Positions 1 through 11,661 of a DNA stretch of 64,000 nt are shown here, in pieces. The stretch lies in the NCBI GenBank assembly GCA_030998225.1, contig JAPYXD010000701.1, positions 7,672,501-7,736,500 on the forward strand, read 5' to 3'. Made by a program: the position numbers and the translations under genes. The notes under the pieces were generated by a model. That model saw only the letters and a program-made list of their open reading frames with translations. It had not been told where the DNA came from and did not search any database. The stretch comes from Diplolepis rosae. Taxonomy: Eukaryota; Arthropoda; Insecta; Hymenoptera; Diplolepididae. Each line of letters opens with the position of its first letter. Position 1 is the first letter of the stretch.

Positions 1-212
1 GTTTTCTCTCTCAAATAAGATTTCAATTTTACAGAATGTTTTTTCGCTCTCCTGTAAAATTGCCAAAATGCCCCTTAGCACCTTTTGGACATCCAGCCTT
101 CAATTATTCTTTAGTCAGATAATTTTTAGTTTCAACTGTATTGCTGGGAAATTTTTGATTTGAGTTGGTACTTCGTTAAAAAATTTCGTTTTGATAGCTT
201 ATAGTATCCCAG

Positions 213-775
213 GTGGAAAGGTCGGATTCATGCCAGTATTTACAAACGGCACAGTACCGCGCCAGGTGTCCTGAGACCAAGTGTCGGCTAACAACTGACT
301 TCGAAGTAATGCCAGTACTGAACGAGTACAGATATCAGTGCTGGCATGGTACCGATGTCCAATACCGTGCCAGTACTGAACCAGTACAGATATTAGTGCT
401 GGCATGGTACCGACGCCCAATACCGCGCCAGTACCGATGGACAACTTCCAGCCAAGTTACCTTTCGGAGCCGCGCCGTGCTTATGCCAGTACCTCGCCAG
501 TACTGCATTTCCTTCTGCGGTACTGGTGCGGTACTAGTACAGGCTCAGTCCTGAGACCAAGTGTCGGTTAACAACTGATTTCGAAGTAATGCCAGTGCTG
601 AACCAGTACAGATATCAGTGCTGGCATGGTACCGACGCCCAATACCGCGCCAGTACCGATGGACAACTTCCAGCCAAGTTACCTTTCGGAGCCGCGCCGT
701 GCTTATGCCAGTACCTCGCCAGTACTGCATTTTCTTCTGTGGTACTGGTGCGGTACTGGCGCGGTACAAACTCGG
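213..775. repeat. 280-bp tandem repeat rich in GTAC/CCAGTAC motifs
   Basis: Two tandem units begin at 271 and 551 with the same CTGAGACCAAGTGTCGG start (period 280 bp). The second unit is shorter because unit 1 carries an internal 58-bp duplication (CTGGCATGGT at 341 and again at 399, but only once, at 621, in unit 2). The units are built from short inverted motifs such as CCAGTAC/GTACTGG and GGTACCG, and are far richer in G+C than the flanks. The frames stay open over this stretch on both strands, but the translations are permutations of the repeat and I do not regard them as genes. Confidence 0.85.
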
Positions 776-1760
776 TTGTAAATTTCCATCTGGGTAACTG
801 ATATTTACTTTGAATAAATTAACTCTCGTGGACCAAAGTAGCTAACCATCGAACTTTATTTTCTCATAGTTGCTCTTGGCCGTTTTCTTCTCCGCGGACT
901 AATTCTGTATCATCAACAAAATTGCTATAATCGCTCACCGTAATGCGAGAAGATCATTTGCAACGACAGCCAGGACACGAATAATGTGGTCCATTCGATA
1001 ATTGGCCCGGTAACGAAGCTCATATGCGACTGAGCCTACAAGTGCGAATAAGTAAAGAACAGCACAAACTCTTTGAACTAGGTAACTGTCTTAGAACTAT
1101 AATGAGAGTTCTTTGCCATTTTACTGAATTCTTTTACTTGTTTCTATCTTTTCTTAAATTTCTACCAATTTCTTTGGAGACCTTGGGATTATGCATCTCT
1201 CAAGAAGAGATTTGCAAAATTTTTATGAATGATTCCACCCAAGATTTACATTTCAAAATTTTTTTTGCGTGAAATATTTTTTTTTTTGTCTTTGGTCGAA
1301 AATATTCGACAGATAATTTTTTATTTTCATATGGTTTTTAAGCTTTTTGTGTAGTGAATTTTTAAACTTTTGAGTTTCGGTAAATGTACTTTTTTACGAT
1401 TTAATTTTTTGTTAATAGAAAAAGCGGGAAAAAAATTAGTACCAAATTTGAAAAAAATCTATTTGTTCATAAAATTGCGCGTTTTTCTATTAATAAAAAA
1501 TTGAATCGATTCATAATAAACCTCATTTAACATCTGAGAAAAAAACGTAAATTTCATAGTGTGCAGAAATGTTTTGAATAAAATACTTATTTATCAAATA
1601 ATCAAATTTCTAGAAAATCAAACCGAAATATTTTGTACTTTGATGACAAACCAACTTTTCAAATTGTTTCATACAGAAATTTGGTTTTGATTTGTTTGAT
1701 GGAAAAAAATTAAAAATGGCAGTCTACTCGTAGCATGACTGGGAGTGTCCTTTTTTTAAG
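776..1760. other. AT-rich sequence without recognised gene
   Basis: A moderately complex part (820-1200) holds one short open frame on the plus strand (1024-1272) with no recognisable domain. The rest is low-complexity A/T sequence. I see no splice-supported exon and no repeat with defined ends. Confidence 0.5.
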
Positions 1761-1761
1761 G

Positions 1762-2114
1762 CCATGAACCAACCTGGTCACGTGACTAGATTCCTACTTT
1801 ACCGGCATTTCAGTTTTTGTAACCCCATTTCTATAAAAATTAAGACAGGTAACTGGAAATTTATAAAATTAAATAAAATACATTAATATAGGTCTGTCTG
1901 GTAATAAATGTTTATAATTATGACAAAAAACTTCTTTGAAATTTTTTTTATTTATAATTATAAACATTTATGATCAGACAAACTTGCCTCAGTGCATTTC
2001 ATTTTCATATTTTCACAAATTTTCAACTTATCTCATTTTTTACAGAAGTGGGGTTGCACAAATTGAAAATGCTCGTAAGGCAGGAATCTAATCACGTGAT
2101 CCGGTTGGTGCATT
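1762..2114. mobile_element. imperfect palindromic MITE-like element
   Basis: The ends form an imperfect inverted repeat of about 65 bp: the left arm carries CCAACCTGGTCACGTGACTAGATT and the right arm AATCTAATCACGTGATCCGGTTGG in complementary orientation. Inner arms (a motif around ATAAATGTTTATAATTAT near 1905 and its complement near 1955) extend the fold. There is no coding capacity. A related end with GGACCACGTGACTA occurs near 48635. Family unknown. Confidence 0.6.
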
Positions 2115-2229
2115 TTTTTTCATAAACTACATTACATTTGCTAGATAAGTACACACAATTATCAAAAAAATTCACCTTATTTTATTTATATAAAAAATTA
2201 TTGACCAATTCAAATAATCGTGTGTACTA

Positions 2230-2367
2230 CTCTGTAAATTTGAATCAGTCAAAATCTACTGATTATCAGTGAAATTTGACTGATTCAAATAGCTAAAAAG
2301 AGGTTACTGTAAATCAGTCAAATTTCACTGATTACTTCAGTGGAAATCAACTGATTTAACGGTGAAA
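2230..2367. mobile_element. truncated copy of the CTCTCTAAA / TCAGTGAAA MITE
   Basis: The left end (CTCTGTAAATTTGAATCAG) is preceded by TA. The inner part shows the alternating ATCAGTGAAAT and ATTTCACTGAT blocks of this family. The right end is missing, so the copy is truncated or eroded. Complete relatives lie at 6507-6775 and 16274-16464. Confidence 0.7.
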
Positions 2368-2369
2368 CT

Positions 2370-3224
2370 TATTTTATATGATCGGATGAAAATTGTTGGA
2401 GTTTTGCTGCCGGTCGATTTTGAAAACATGGTTTCGAAAAAAACGCTTTTGAAGTTCCAAAACGTGTTCCAGAAATTGAGCTTTCAGGTCCTTTTAAAAA
2501 ATGTTCCCACTCATAATAGATATTAGATATCATTTTTGAGATGTTTATTACCAATTGAAAAATTAATTTTCCTAAAAATTCAAACAGGTATAACCCCTTA
2601 AATTAGAATATCCTTCAGTTTTAATCGTGTCAAAGTAACAACCTTTTTTTTCTATTGAAGAAGCAAATTTTAAGAATTCTGTCAAAATTCAAACGAGCCT
2701 TAGGGCAACAGAAGCCATTACGATAAACTGTTCCCTGACGCTTTGAATGCACCTGCGACGAGGTACCTTTTTTCTGATATTCGAACGCAGCAAGATCTCG
2801 TGCCATAGATATAGTCCGGCCCCTAAACATTCAACCATTATATTAAATTGTGTATATTTCCCTTCATAATTACTCGAATTATACGCATTATGTAAATCGG
2901 TATGTTAATACGACGAGCATGGTACCTCCGCGAGGATTACAACAATTTTGTTTAAGCGCGCATTAAACGTTACTTCTTGCATTTTTTTATATCTTTGCCT
3001 CATTTATCCCTTTTCCTCAAAATAACCTCAAAATCTCCTATGCATTTTATTGTTCTCTCTTTCCTTCTTTCTCTGCCTCTAATTCTATGCGCTTATATTT
3101 ACATAATATTATTGATCCCTATCGAATTGGTTTTTACACTCTTATCATAAATGAGAGGGTATTAGTTTTATGTGGGAAATGACTTTCGAACTAATTATCC
3201 TAATAACATTTTTCGATTAAACTA
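2370..3224. other. intergenic sequence without recognised feature
   Basis: It contains short ORFs on the minus strand (2369-2554, 2630-2830) that match nothing I know. A less AT-rich part at 2680-2830 could be old coding or regulatory sequence, but no splice sites or motifs support this. Confidence 0.4.
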
Positions 3225-3396
3225 AAGTTAGGAAAGTTACAGTATTTTAAAACTTGAAAAAAGTCAATATCTAAATTCCATTTTCCAGTTAAATTATACG
3301 AAATATGAAAAAAAAGTTATGATACAGTATTGTTTACTACATAAAAATCTACAAGTTTGAATCGCAACATTTTTTCATAAGATGTATATGGGTCAT

Positions 3397-5254
3397 TCCA
3401 TATCAGATTTACAATCATAATTTTGATTCACCTGAAAATTTTTTTCCTCGTTCTAGAAAGGAAAAAAAATGACACGTATTTTTTTTTTCAACATGATATG
3501 TAAATTTTTCAAGTTATTGATTTTTTTATTTTCAAAGTGCAAAAAATGTTTTTTTCAATACTGCTTCTAATATTCAACGAAGAGCATAGAATACATAAAT
3601 GAAATATGCCATGGGATCTACTATTAAGTCCATGCTTTGATGAAAACTCAGAAACGGTATTTAGTACTTTCTATGCAACAATTAAGCAAACAAATGGAAT
3701 TATCTCAAAAGGGACTTGTCTGAATTGAATCATTTTTTGTGTAATTTGTTCGTTAAGTACACAGAACTTTGTGTCAAAATTTGGTAGTGGACCGTTTGAT
3801 ACTTTTCGAGAAAAAAAATTTTTTGTGTGACCGCGCGCTTGGAGCGCGCAACGCGAAGTATAGAGTCGAGCGCACTCAAACATTTGTAAGTGAGTCTACC
3901 ATATTCCGATGAGGATTTTATGCAGTTCCCACAAATAAAAGTCGGTAAATAATAAAAAGTCTTTTGAGAAAGAAACACTGTTTAATTCGAAAGCAGTCAT
4001 GTAATTTATTAACAATGCACTTTTACATCCAATACTTTCAAATAAATGAAAATACAATTGTTGTCAGTTTGTAATGTTTGTAATGGTGTCGTTATTTGAT
4101 CATACACAGACCTTTGAAGACTAGCTTTTCGTGCTTGTCTTTCAGGAGTTTGAAGTCATGTTTGGGCCTTTTTTTAATGTGCAACATTTTAGCGAAAAAC
4201 CAAGATTGACGTTATTTTGTGCTTGATTTATATTTTTAAAAGCCGTTTTCAAAATAAAAATCGGACCACCTCTGCGGCAAGCAGATATTTTACAATTAAC
4301 GGATTAAATAAATTAAAGTGTCAATAGCGCGAAATCGTATTATCTCAAAGTGTCCGTTTTTTTATGCATTTGAAGAGCATAAAGTCTGCTACTTTTCCAC
4401 CAAACCTTAACCCTAAAAAGTTGAAAATTAACTGAGATATTAATTTGTTTAACAAAAGCTAAATTTACCGATTTTTCCGAATTTTCGCCGCTTCTAATTA
4501 TCCAATCAAATCAAGCGACAGCTTATTTTGTTGGCAATTCAATTGTCTACAACTTATCAACTGATGTCGTCAAGATTGGATAATTACCTTTAATGTTCTA
4601 AACAAAAAACTAAAAAAAGTGCTATTTTTTGGTCTTAAATGTTGATAAAAAATTTATAAATCATATTTCATTGTCCAAAACATGACACAATTACTCTATG
4701 ACCAACCTTTCTTCTGATGGCGCAGTCCGTTTTCTAAAATAAATAATGTCATAAATCATTCATAATAAATGCCCTGTTGCTTGGACTATCGACTCTATAC
4801 TTCGCGTTGCGCGCTCCAAGCGCGCGGTCACACAAAAAATTTTTTTTCTCGAAAAGTATCAAACGGTCCACTACCAAATTTTGACACGAAGTTCTGAGTA
4901 CTTAACGAACAAATTACACAAAAAATGATTCAATTCAAACATGTCCCTTTTGAGATAATTTCATTTGTTTACTTAATTGTTGCATAGAAAGTACTAAATA
5001 CCGTTTCTGAGTTTTCATCAAAGCATGGACTTAATAGTAGATGCCATGGCATATTTTAATTATGTATTTTATACTCTTCGTTGAATATTAGAAGCAGTAT
5101 TGAAAAAAACATTTTTTGCACTTTGAAAATAAAAAAATCAATAACTTGAAAAATTTACATATCATATTGAAAAAAAAATACGTGTCATTATTTTTCCTCT
5201 CTAGAAAGAGGAAAAATTTTTTCAGATTAATCAAAATTTTGATTGTAAATCTGA
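3397..5254. mobile_element. foldback element with arms of about 470 bp
   Basis: The left arm (about 3397-3870) and right arm (about 4785-5254) are closely matching inverted copies. Both contain a GC-rich patch reading GCGCGCTTGGAGCGCGC or its complement, which is striking in this AT-rich background. The spacer is about 915 bp and non-coding. Open frames within the arms (for example 3671-3883 and 5116-5388) are shadows of low-complexity sequence. Confidence 0.7.
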
Positions 5255-5649
5255 TATTTTTTAAAATTTTTAAATATACTATTGAAAATTCAAGATTCAA
5301 TTTTTTAACAATAAAATATGTGAAATTCGAAAAAAAACCTAACTTTGCAAAATTGTTCGTTTCAATAAGATCTAAAAATTTTGTCTGATATAGTTTCTAA
5401 TAAAATGTATATTTTTCATTCCAGTTCCAAAAAATACGATTAAAAGTAAAAAATTCCATTATTTAAACAAAATATGTGACATACGGAAAAAACGCTGAGA
5501 TGGGAAATTATTCGCTTTAATAAGGTCTAAAAATTCTCAGTGGCACATTTTTTGACAAGATATATATTTTATGTTTTGATTTTAAGTATTGAAAATCAAA
5601 AATTCTATTTTTTAACGAAAATATAACAGAATATGTATGCGGAAAATCG

Positions 5650-6500
5650 AGCGCGAAGCGCCAGTGTCATGATGAGAAACTCTTAAACAGTTCTATAAAC
5701 TTTACTGAACTATTTTTTTCCGTGCAATGAGAACTAATATTTCGAATTTCTCCTACACTGTTAGTAATTTCTGCCGGATTTTTACGAAAGACGTAACTGG
5801 AAATTCCGTTAGTTTCGTAATATGAAGAAAAGTCACGGAAATTTAAATCAATCTTCAGATATAAAAAAAAAGGTATTGTGAATTTCATATAATTTTCCTT
5901 TACATTTGTAAATTAAAAATTTCGTGAATTTCAGAACATTCTTTAAAATTGTTATGTGTAATTCATTTAAATTTGTCACATAAGTGTTAGAAAAATTACA
6001 ATGTGGGAAATTAAGAATTTCAATTTTTAATTCATAACAAAATGGCTTTTGAAGATTAATTTTATTTATGGTTCTTTTTTTTAAAGACTGGCATAGAGAG
6101 AATTAACTTATTTTATATCAAATTAATTTTTACTTGTCAAAGAAGTTTATTTTTAAATTATAAATCTCAAAAATGTGTTTGTAAACCAAAGAAAACAATT
6201 TTTTCATCTTTATTTTATTGAATCAAGCATAAATTTCATTCTGTTTAAAAATATTTTCACTTTTTGACGCAGTCAAACGAATACACAGAGAACATTTTTA
6301 TAGCAATATATGTTTTATTTAATAGTTATGATTCTAAAAAATAATAGGAATTTAGGGAAAATCTAGGTGCAATGGTAATTATTCCTAGCAGACTGGAAAT
6401 TTTTCTCAGTCCAAGCACTAAAAATTCGAAAAATTACAAGAAACTTTAGTATAGGTTATAGTAAAATTCGACACAACCTATAGTAAATTCATTTCAATTT
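5650..6500. other. AT-rich repeat debris
   Basis: No gene is visible. A CACTGTTAGTAATTTC block at 5756, preceded by TA, resembles the ends of the CACTGTTAG element family (see 11366-11647), but I could not place a partner end. Confidence 0.4.
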
Positions 6501-6506
6501 TCCATA

Positions 6507-6775
6507 CTCTCTAAATTTGAATCAGTAAAATCTACTGATTATCAGTGAAAGTTGACTGATTCAAATATCTAAAAAGAGGTCACTGTAAAACAGTCAAATT
6601 TCACTGATTATTTTAGTGAAAATTGACTGATTTTACAGTGAGAAATATTTTTTCACTGATGAATCAGTGAAAATTAACTGATTTAACAGTGAAAAATATT
6701 TTCCACTTTTGAATCAGTGAAAAAGCAAATCACTGATTCAATCAGTGAAAATTTGACAGATTCAGATTTAGAGAG
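6507..6775. mobile_element. complete CTCTCTAAA MITE, TA target duplication
   Basis: Ends CTCTCTAAATTTGAATCAG and CAGATTTAGAGAG are inverted, and TA lies directly outside both (6505-6506 and 6776-6777). The interior is a series of alternating TCAGTGAAA and TTTCACTGA blocks, so the transcript could fold into many local hairpins. Length is 269 bp, with no coding capacity. Superfamily unknown; the TA duplication is compatible with Tc1/mariner-type mobilisation, which is inference. Confidence 0.8.
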
Positions 6776-7026
6776 TATAAATGTTAGAAAAATTACAATG
6801 TAGGAATTTATAGAATATTCTATAAATATTACGAAGAATAAAAAATACTTTTATATTTTTAACTTCAGCATTTCGTAGTTTTATCGTACATTTAAAAATA
6901 TCCAGAAATGCTTAAAAATTTGAACCATTCTTGACTTTTCTAATATTCAAAGATTTATTTTTCAAGCCATAAATATTCCAATTTGTCCAATTACCGATGT
7001 TTATTAATTGTTCAATTTAATGTCTA

Positions 7027-7200
7027 CTCTCTAAATGTGAATCAGTCAATTTTTCACTGTTAAATAAGTTAATTTTCACTAATTGAATAACTGAAAAAAT
7101 ACATTTCGCTGTTAAATCATATCCAGTAACCTCTTTTTAGCTATTTGAATCAGTCAAATATCACTGATAATCAGTAGTTTTTCACTGATTCAGAATTAGA
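7027..7200. mobile_element. decayed CTCTCTAAA MITE copy
   Basis: The left end CTCTCTAAATGTGAATCAG is preceded by TA. The right end (CAGAATTAGAA) is degraded. It has the same internal TCAGTGAAA-type blocks as the copy at 6507-6775. Confidence 0.7.
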
Positions 7201-7850
7201 AATTTAAAATTTCCCAAATATTGTTAATTTTAATTTTGAATTTTTCCTATTTTTCAACTAAACTTGCCAAGATTTTATGTTTCAGAATGTTGTCTCTTAA
7301 GTAAAGTTATATGTTAGATTGTAATTAATAATAATGATGATTAATTTGAACACTTGTTGCAATTGGCAGGAATAGTGGATAAGTTGTATTTCTGAAACAG
7401 GCGATGTAAAATATTGTACTAGACGACGCACGTTCGTACTTTTAATGACGAAGCATCTCCGCACCTCCTACTCACCTGTCAGATTATGATGGATACAACC
7501 GGAATTCTAATATATTTTAATTTATGTTTTCACCTGAGGAACGCGTGCGTTGATTTCCCTGGCGGAAACTGACGAAACTGCGACTCGAAACTGACGTTTA
7601 ACATTGATCGAATCGAGAGTCACAGGTTAACAGGTACTTTTGACAGGTCGGAACCAGTCTAGAATATAATGGAGTGGCTGAAATACGCTCGCGGAAGAGG
7701 AAACATGACCATTCTAATTGAAACTGGTATATATGAAAGTTTCTAACAACTGAAATGATGCAGTTGAATATTTCGTTCTGTTACGAGCCATTCAGCTTAA
7801 AAGTTTCATTCTGGGAACGAGTAGTTTTTGAATGTCTTACAAATTTTCAG
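7201..7850. other. unique sequence, no gene recognised
   Basis: A less AT-rich stretch (7370-7760) could be old unique sequence. No ORF over 60 codons, splice-bounded exon or RNA gene is visible. Confidence 0.4.
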
Positions 7851-7854
7851 AACT

Positions 7855-8115
7855 AAATAGTAATGCACTAGGTTACAACTTCTTTATTTTGAAATCTTTT
7901 TTATTGTAATCTTGTATAAAATCATGTAAGACTTTCTAGAATATTACAAAATATGAGTGAAGAACTTCGAATGCCACAGGAGATTTAAAAGAATTTCAAA
8001 CGATTTTCAAGACACAAAAGCTCGAATCACAGCGCAGTCGAAAGCGTCTTTTTTCCACAGAAAGATTTCAAATTATTAAATTTTAAATTTTAAAAAATGT
8101 TGTAATTAATAAGAT
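7855..8115. repeat. dispersed repeat, inverted copy at 14290-14518
   Basis: This stretch and 14290-14518 are inverted copies (shared CTAGGTTACAACTYCTTT and ATTTAAAAGAATTT motifs). The copy here appears to contain an extra truncated SINE (8016-8090) that the other lacks. Confidence 0.6.
8016..8090 (+). mobile_element. 5'-truncated tRNA-derived SINE
   Basis: It carries only the 3' half of the SINE: the B-box remnant GCTCGAATCACAGCGCAG, then the family tail GTCGAAAGCGTC, a T-run, and CAGAAAGATTTCAAATT. A full copy with the tRNA head is at 9146-9298. Confidence 0.7.
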
Positions 8116-8969
8116 TTCTTATTTTGAATTTTTCGAATGATTTTGATTTGATTTTTTAAAAATAGTTTGTTCTAAAAGCTTAGAAATGTAAGAAATTGAA
8201 AAACTGGTAATCGCGCGTTACAAATTTTTTTGATTTTAAATGAAAAAGGAAATTTAATTTATCTACTTCCAAATATCTCAAAAGGAAAAAAATTGTTTAA
8301 TTGTGTATTTATTCAACTTTCTATTGAAACATTGAAATATTTGGTAGTCAGAAAATCTAAAACTTCAGTAATTTCAGAATTAGAATCTTATAATCTCTGA
8401 GAATTGCAATGTTTGTGTATTTTTGAGGAAAATAGACTTCGCAATGATTATTTTTTATATTTTGTATTTTGTTTAAAAAATGGAATTTTTTATTTTCAAT
8501 ATTTAAAATCAAAACATAAAATATATATCTTGTAAAAAAATGTCCTACTGAGAATTTTTAGACCTTATTAAACCGAATAATTTTCCATTTCACCGTTTTT
8601 TCGTATTTCCCATATTATTGTTAAAAAATTGAATTTTTGATTTTCAAGAGTATTTTTTTAAATGAAAAAGAAAAATGTACATTTTATGAAAAATGTTGCG
8701 ATTCAAACTTGTAGATTTTTATGTAGTAAACAAGTGTGTATCATAACTTTTTTTCGTATTTTGTATTGTATAATTTAACTGAAAAATAGAATTTTGATAT
8801 TGACTTTTTTCAAATCTTAACATACTGTATAACTTTCCTAATTTTAGAAAAATGTTATCAGGATAATTAACAGAGATTTATGAGAACTATTAGAAACCAG
8901 TATTGGAATTTTGGATTTTGTTTATAAAGTTTTTTTTCAGAAACGCAAAAAATGCTCCTATTTTGTCAA

Positions 8970-9012
8970 TTTTTGTCGGATTTGGCTGGTTAACGAACTT
9001 GTCCTTACAGTG
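8970..9012 (+). repeat. short LINE-type fragment
   Basis: GGCTGGTTAACGAACTTGTC is shared exactly with the better preserved fragment at 26628-26870, where it precedes a 3' end typical of arthropod non-LTR elements. Confidence 0.4.
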
Positions 9013-9145
9013 ATTTGAAAAGAAAGTTGTATTCATATAGCAAAAATTTACTCAAAACATTTTTTAAAAATAAATATAAGGAATCAAATTTACAATTTCG
9101 TGCTTGTCATAAAACAATAAAAAGAATTGAACAATATAATGTTAT

Positions 9146-9298
9146 CAAATTAATTAGTTGAGTTTGAAATTTTTGTCACTGCCTCTGTGTAGCTCAGTGG
9201 TTAGAGCAGTCGATCGGCAATCAAAAGACCTGGGCTCGAATCCCAGCGCATTCGAAAGAGTCTTTTTTTCCGCAGAAAGATTTTCTAATTCTTTAAAT
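9146..9298 (+). mobile_element. full-length tRNA-derived SINE
   Basis: A 36-bp leader (starting CAAATTAATTAGTTGAG) is followed by a tRNA-like head (9182-9254), with A box TAGCTCAGTGG, B box GGGCTCGAATCCC, a good D stem (GCTC/GAGC), T stem (CTGGG/CCCAG) and most of an acceptor stem. The anticodon position reads GGC but nucleotide 33 is C, and the anticodon stem has a mismatch, so this is not a working tRNA gene. A tail of about 45 bp ends in TTCTTTAAA. RNA polymerase III promoter boxes are intact. Other copies: 11662-11780, 12602-12717, 13340-13454. Confidence 0.8.
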
Positions 9299-9299
9299 A

Positions 9300-10040
9300 T
9301 AACATTACACCTTTAAATTAAGAAATTCATTAAAACAATTTTTTTTTAAACACGGAAATCTAGATTAATCCAAGGATATTTTTTGTTGAATCTACTAAAT
9401 TATTAGATTATATTATTATTAGACATTTGATCTTATAAACAATAGTATAAAAACAATATGGATAATTAAATAAGAGTTTAAAAATACGTTTAAGTTATCA
9501 ATTGTTTGAAATATTCAGATCCATGTAGGGTTCGTCCCCCGAGCACGTAAATTTTTAGATATTCAGATATAAGTAAAATTCGAGACAGTTAGCAGTAAAA
9601 CATATAAATACATGTAACATATCGAGACGTTAAGAGAGAGAGTTTGAGGGACGATAAGGGGTGATTACTGGACTCGGGTATCTCAAGATCTATCTGAATA
9701 ATAACGTGTATGACAACATGTCAAATTATACAGATCTCAGAACACACAGACAAGCACACAAATACACCAATTGCTGTGTATTTTTGCGTGCACGCGTGCA
9801 TAAGTGCGTGCGTGAGTGCGTGTTTTGTGTCGCTCGTCGTTCGCTCCCGTGTCGGTATCGGACGACATGTGTTCGCGGTGGCGGCAGCAACCACATTATA
9901 CAATTTTATAATTGCAAGTGATATTACCGGATATACATACGTACTTACATGCACTCTGATACACCCATTCGAGTAATATTGGCCCGCGACATAATCTCCA
10001 AAGTCCGCCTACCTATTCTCTTATATCTTGAAATCTCTTC
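9300..10040. other. non-coding sequence with a GTGC/CACA-rich patch
   Basis: AT-rich up to 9600, then a less AT-rich stretch (9730-9900) with alternating GTGCGTG and CACACA runs that resembles decayed microsatellite. Overlapping open frames on both strands there come from composition. No gene is supported. Confidence 0.5.
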
Positions 10041-10042
10041 TA

Positions 10043-11345
10043 AAGGGTTTTCCAATAGGGACATAACAATTTTATCTATTAATAAAACACAGAAATATTT
10101 GAGATATCGAATTCAAATTTATTGTGGGTGTAGTGCAAGCATTACATTTTATGAATGAAATTCGATATCGGTCATATGACCACCACGAGCCCGTTTACAG
10201 CGGTCGATTCTTTGGACCCAATTTTCCACCACCTGGCACACATTTCGACCGGAACGTTGGCAATTTCGCGTTGGATGTTGTCTTTGAGGTCGTCTAAAGT
10301 TGCTGGCTTGTTGGCATAGACCAGTGACTTGATATGGCCCCATAAAAAGAAATCCAATGGCGTTAGATCGCATGAACGAGGCGGCCATTCGACCGGACCA
10401 TTTCTCGAGATAACACGTTCACCGAATTTGCCTTTCAATAAATCAATTGTGACGCGTGTTGTGTGGCTAGTGGCACCGTCTTGTTGAAACCACATATCGT
10501 TGATGTCAAGTTCATCCAATTCTGGCCAGAAATAATCTTCCAACATAGCACGATAGCGCTCTCCATTGACGGTAACATGACGGTCGTTTTCATCCACAAA
10601 AAAATACGGCCCAATCACACCTCTGACATGAAAACCACACCAAACAGTCACTTTTTGCGGATGCAACGGTGTCTCAAGAAGCACATTTGAGTTTTTTGCT
10701 GACCATTAACGCATATTTTGCTTATTAAAAAAGCGATTGAGCCAGAAATGAGCTTCATCGCTGAAGATGATTTTTCGATGAAATTCTTCATTTTCTTCAA
10801 GCTTTGCCAGAGCCCAATTGGAGAAGTTTCGGCGTTTCAAATGATCTAGTGGCTTTAGTTCTTGAGTCAATTTAATCTTGAAAGCATGTAGGCCAAGATC
10901 TTTTTGCATAATACGCCACAGTGTCGTTTGAGCGACGCCCAATTCTTGAGAACGACATGGAATCGACTGATCTGGCTCATTTTGAATCGATGCACTTACG
11001 GCTGCGATTATTTCTTCGCTTCGAGCAATACGACGTCTTTTTGGCACCGGAACGTCCAATAGTGTAAATTTGGTCTCGAATTTATCCACTATAGCACGCA
11101 CAGCCTGTCGGGTGGGACGATTATTACGGCCGAAAATTGGAGTAAGCGCTCTTGAAGTTGCGACCACCGACTCAGAATTTCGGTAGTAATTTTGAATAAT
11201 TTCCAAACATTGCTGGTTCGTCAACTTTACCATGATGAAAATGTTGACTTTAACTAACGTTTTGACATTGACAGTTCAATAAAAAATTTTAAGGGTGCGT
11301 TCATATAAAGATACGAAATTGTTATGTCCCCATTGGAAAACCCTT
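10043..11345 (-). mobile_element. full-length mariner-like transposon, TA flanked
   Basis: The terminal inverted repeats are about 31 bp: the left begins AAGGGTTTTCCAATAGGGAC, and the right end is its complement with one difference in that stretch. TA lies directly outside both ends (10041-10042, 11346-11347), the target duplication of the Tc1/mariner superfamily. The element is 1303 bp, a usual mariner length, with one transposase gene on the minus strand. The ends look intact, so it could in principle be moved by a related transposase in trans (inference). Confidence 0.95.
10149..11233 (-). pseudogene. mariner-like transposase with stop and frameshift
   Basis: Reading from 11233, the protein has an N-terminal helix-turn-helix region (residues 1 to about 110), then the catalytic core: first Asp in FSDEAHF (residue 159), second Asp in QQDGATSHT, third Asp in RSCDLTPLDF. 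I count 36 residues between the second and third Asp, so a DDD-type mariner relative with wider spacing than classic DD34D. Two lesions are visible. A TAA at 10706-10708 lies in frame between NMR and W, where mariner proteins normally read through. A one-base loss near 10226-10236 shifts the last 25 or so residues; the natural C-terminus (ending TDIEFHS) continues in another frame to 10149. Otherwise the sequence looks nearly intact, so inactivation seems recent. Confidence 0.92.
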
Positions 11346-11365
11346 TAGTTACAGTGGGTTGACAT

Positions 11366-11647
11366 CACTGTTAGCAATGTTCGGAAATTTACAAAATTTT
11401 TTTGCTACAAAGGTAACGTAAAATTTGACAATACTTATAATGTTTTAGAGTAAAAGTATCTTAAAATTGTAAAAATTGTACTGAATGTTCTGAAATTTGT
11501 CTTAATATTATGAAACTCAGACTCTAAAAAAAAGTCTATTGATATTATTAAATTTATTTATTATTAAATTCATTAATTACTATTACATTTTTTTGACAAA
11601 ATTAATTTACGAAATTCGGGAAATTACGGTAGGAGTATCTAACAGTG
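11366..11647. mobile_element. CACTGTTAG-ended MITE, AT target duplication
   Basis: It begins CACTGTTAGCAATG and ends TATCTAACAGTG, with AT directly outside both ends. The interior shares GTTCGGAAATTTAC and AGTAAAAGTATCTTAAAATT with the left part of the larger element at 14884-16563. Length is 282 bp, with no coding capacity. Confidence 0.7.
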
Positions 11648-11661
11648 ATATTATTATATAC

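Larger units (their letters stand above)
3225..8860. repeat. composite large inverted-repeat region
   Basis: The sequence at 3225-3380 returns in inverted orientation at about 8686-8855. The adjoining part of the right arm (8465-8690) is inverted relative to 5300-5640, where a 170-bp-like motif (TTTAATAAGGTCTAAAAATT) occurs twice in tandem. The left arm has therefore been split by a foldback insertion (3397-5254). The right-hand module (8258-8650) is repeated directly at about 16570-17020. No coding sequence is visible. This looks like a large non-autonomous inverted-repeat element that has been invaded and rearranged. Confidence 0.6.

Noticed and set aside
199..801. Overlapping open frames of 70-113 codons on both strands
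   Set aside because: They translate the GTAC-rich tandem repeat; peptide repeats mirror the DNA repeat and both strands are open.
9182..9254. Functional tRNA gene (Ala-type anticodon GGC)
   Set aside because: Position 33 is C instead of T, the anticodon stem has a mismatch, and the unit recurs with a common tail as a SINE.
9710..9976. Overlapping 77-88 codon frames near 9.8 kb
   Set aside because: The region is GTGC/CACA-rich decayed microsatellite and is open on both strands.
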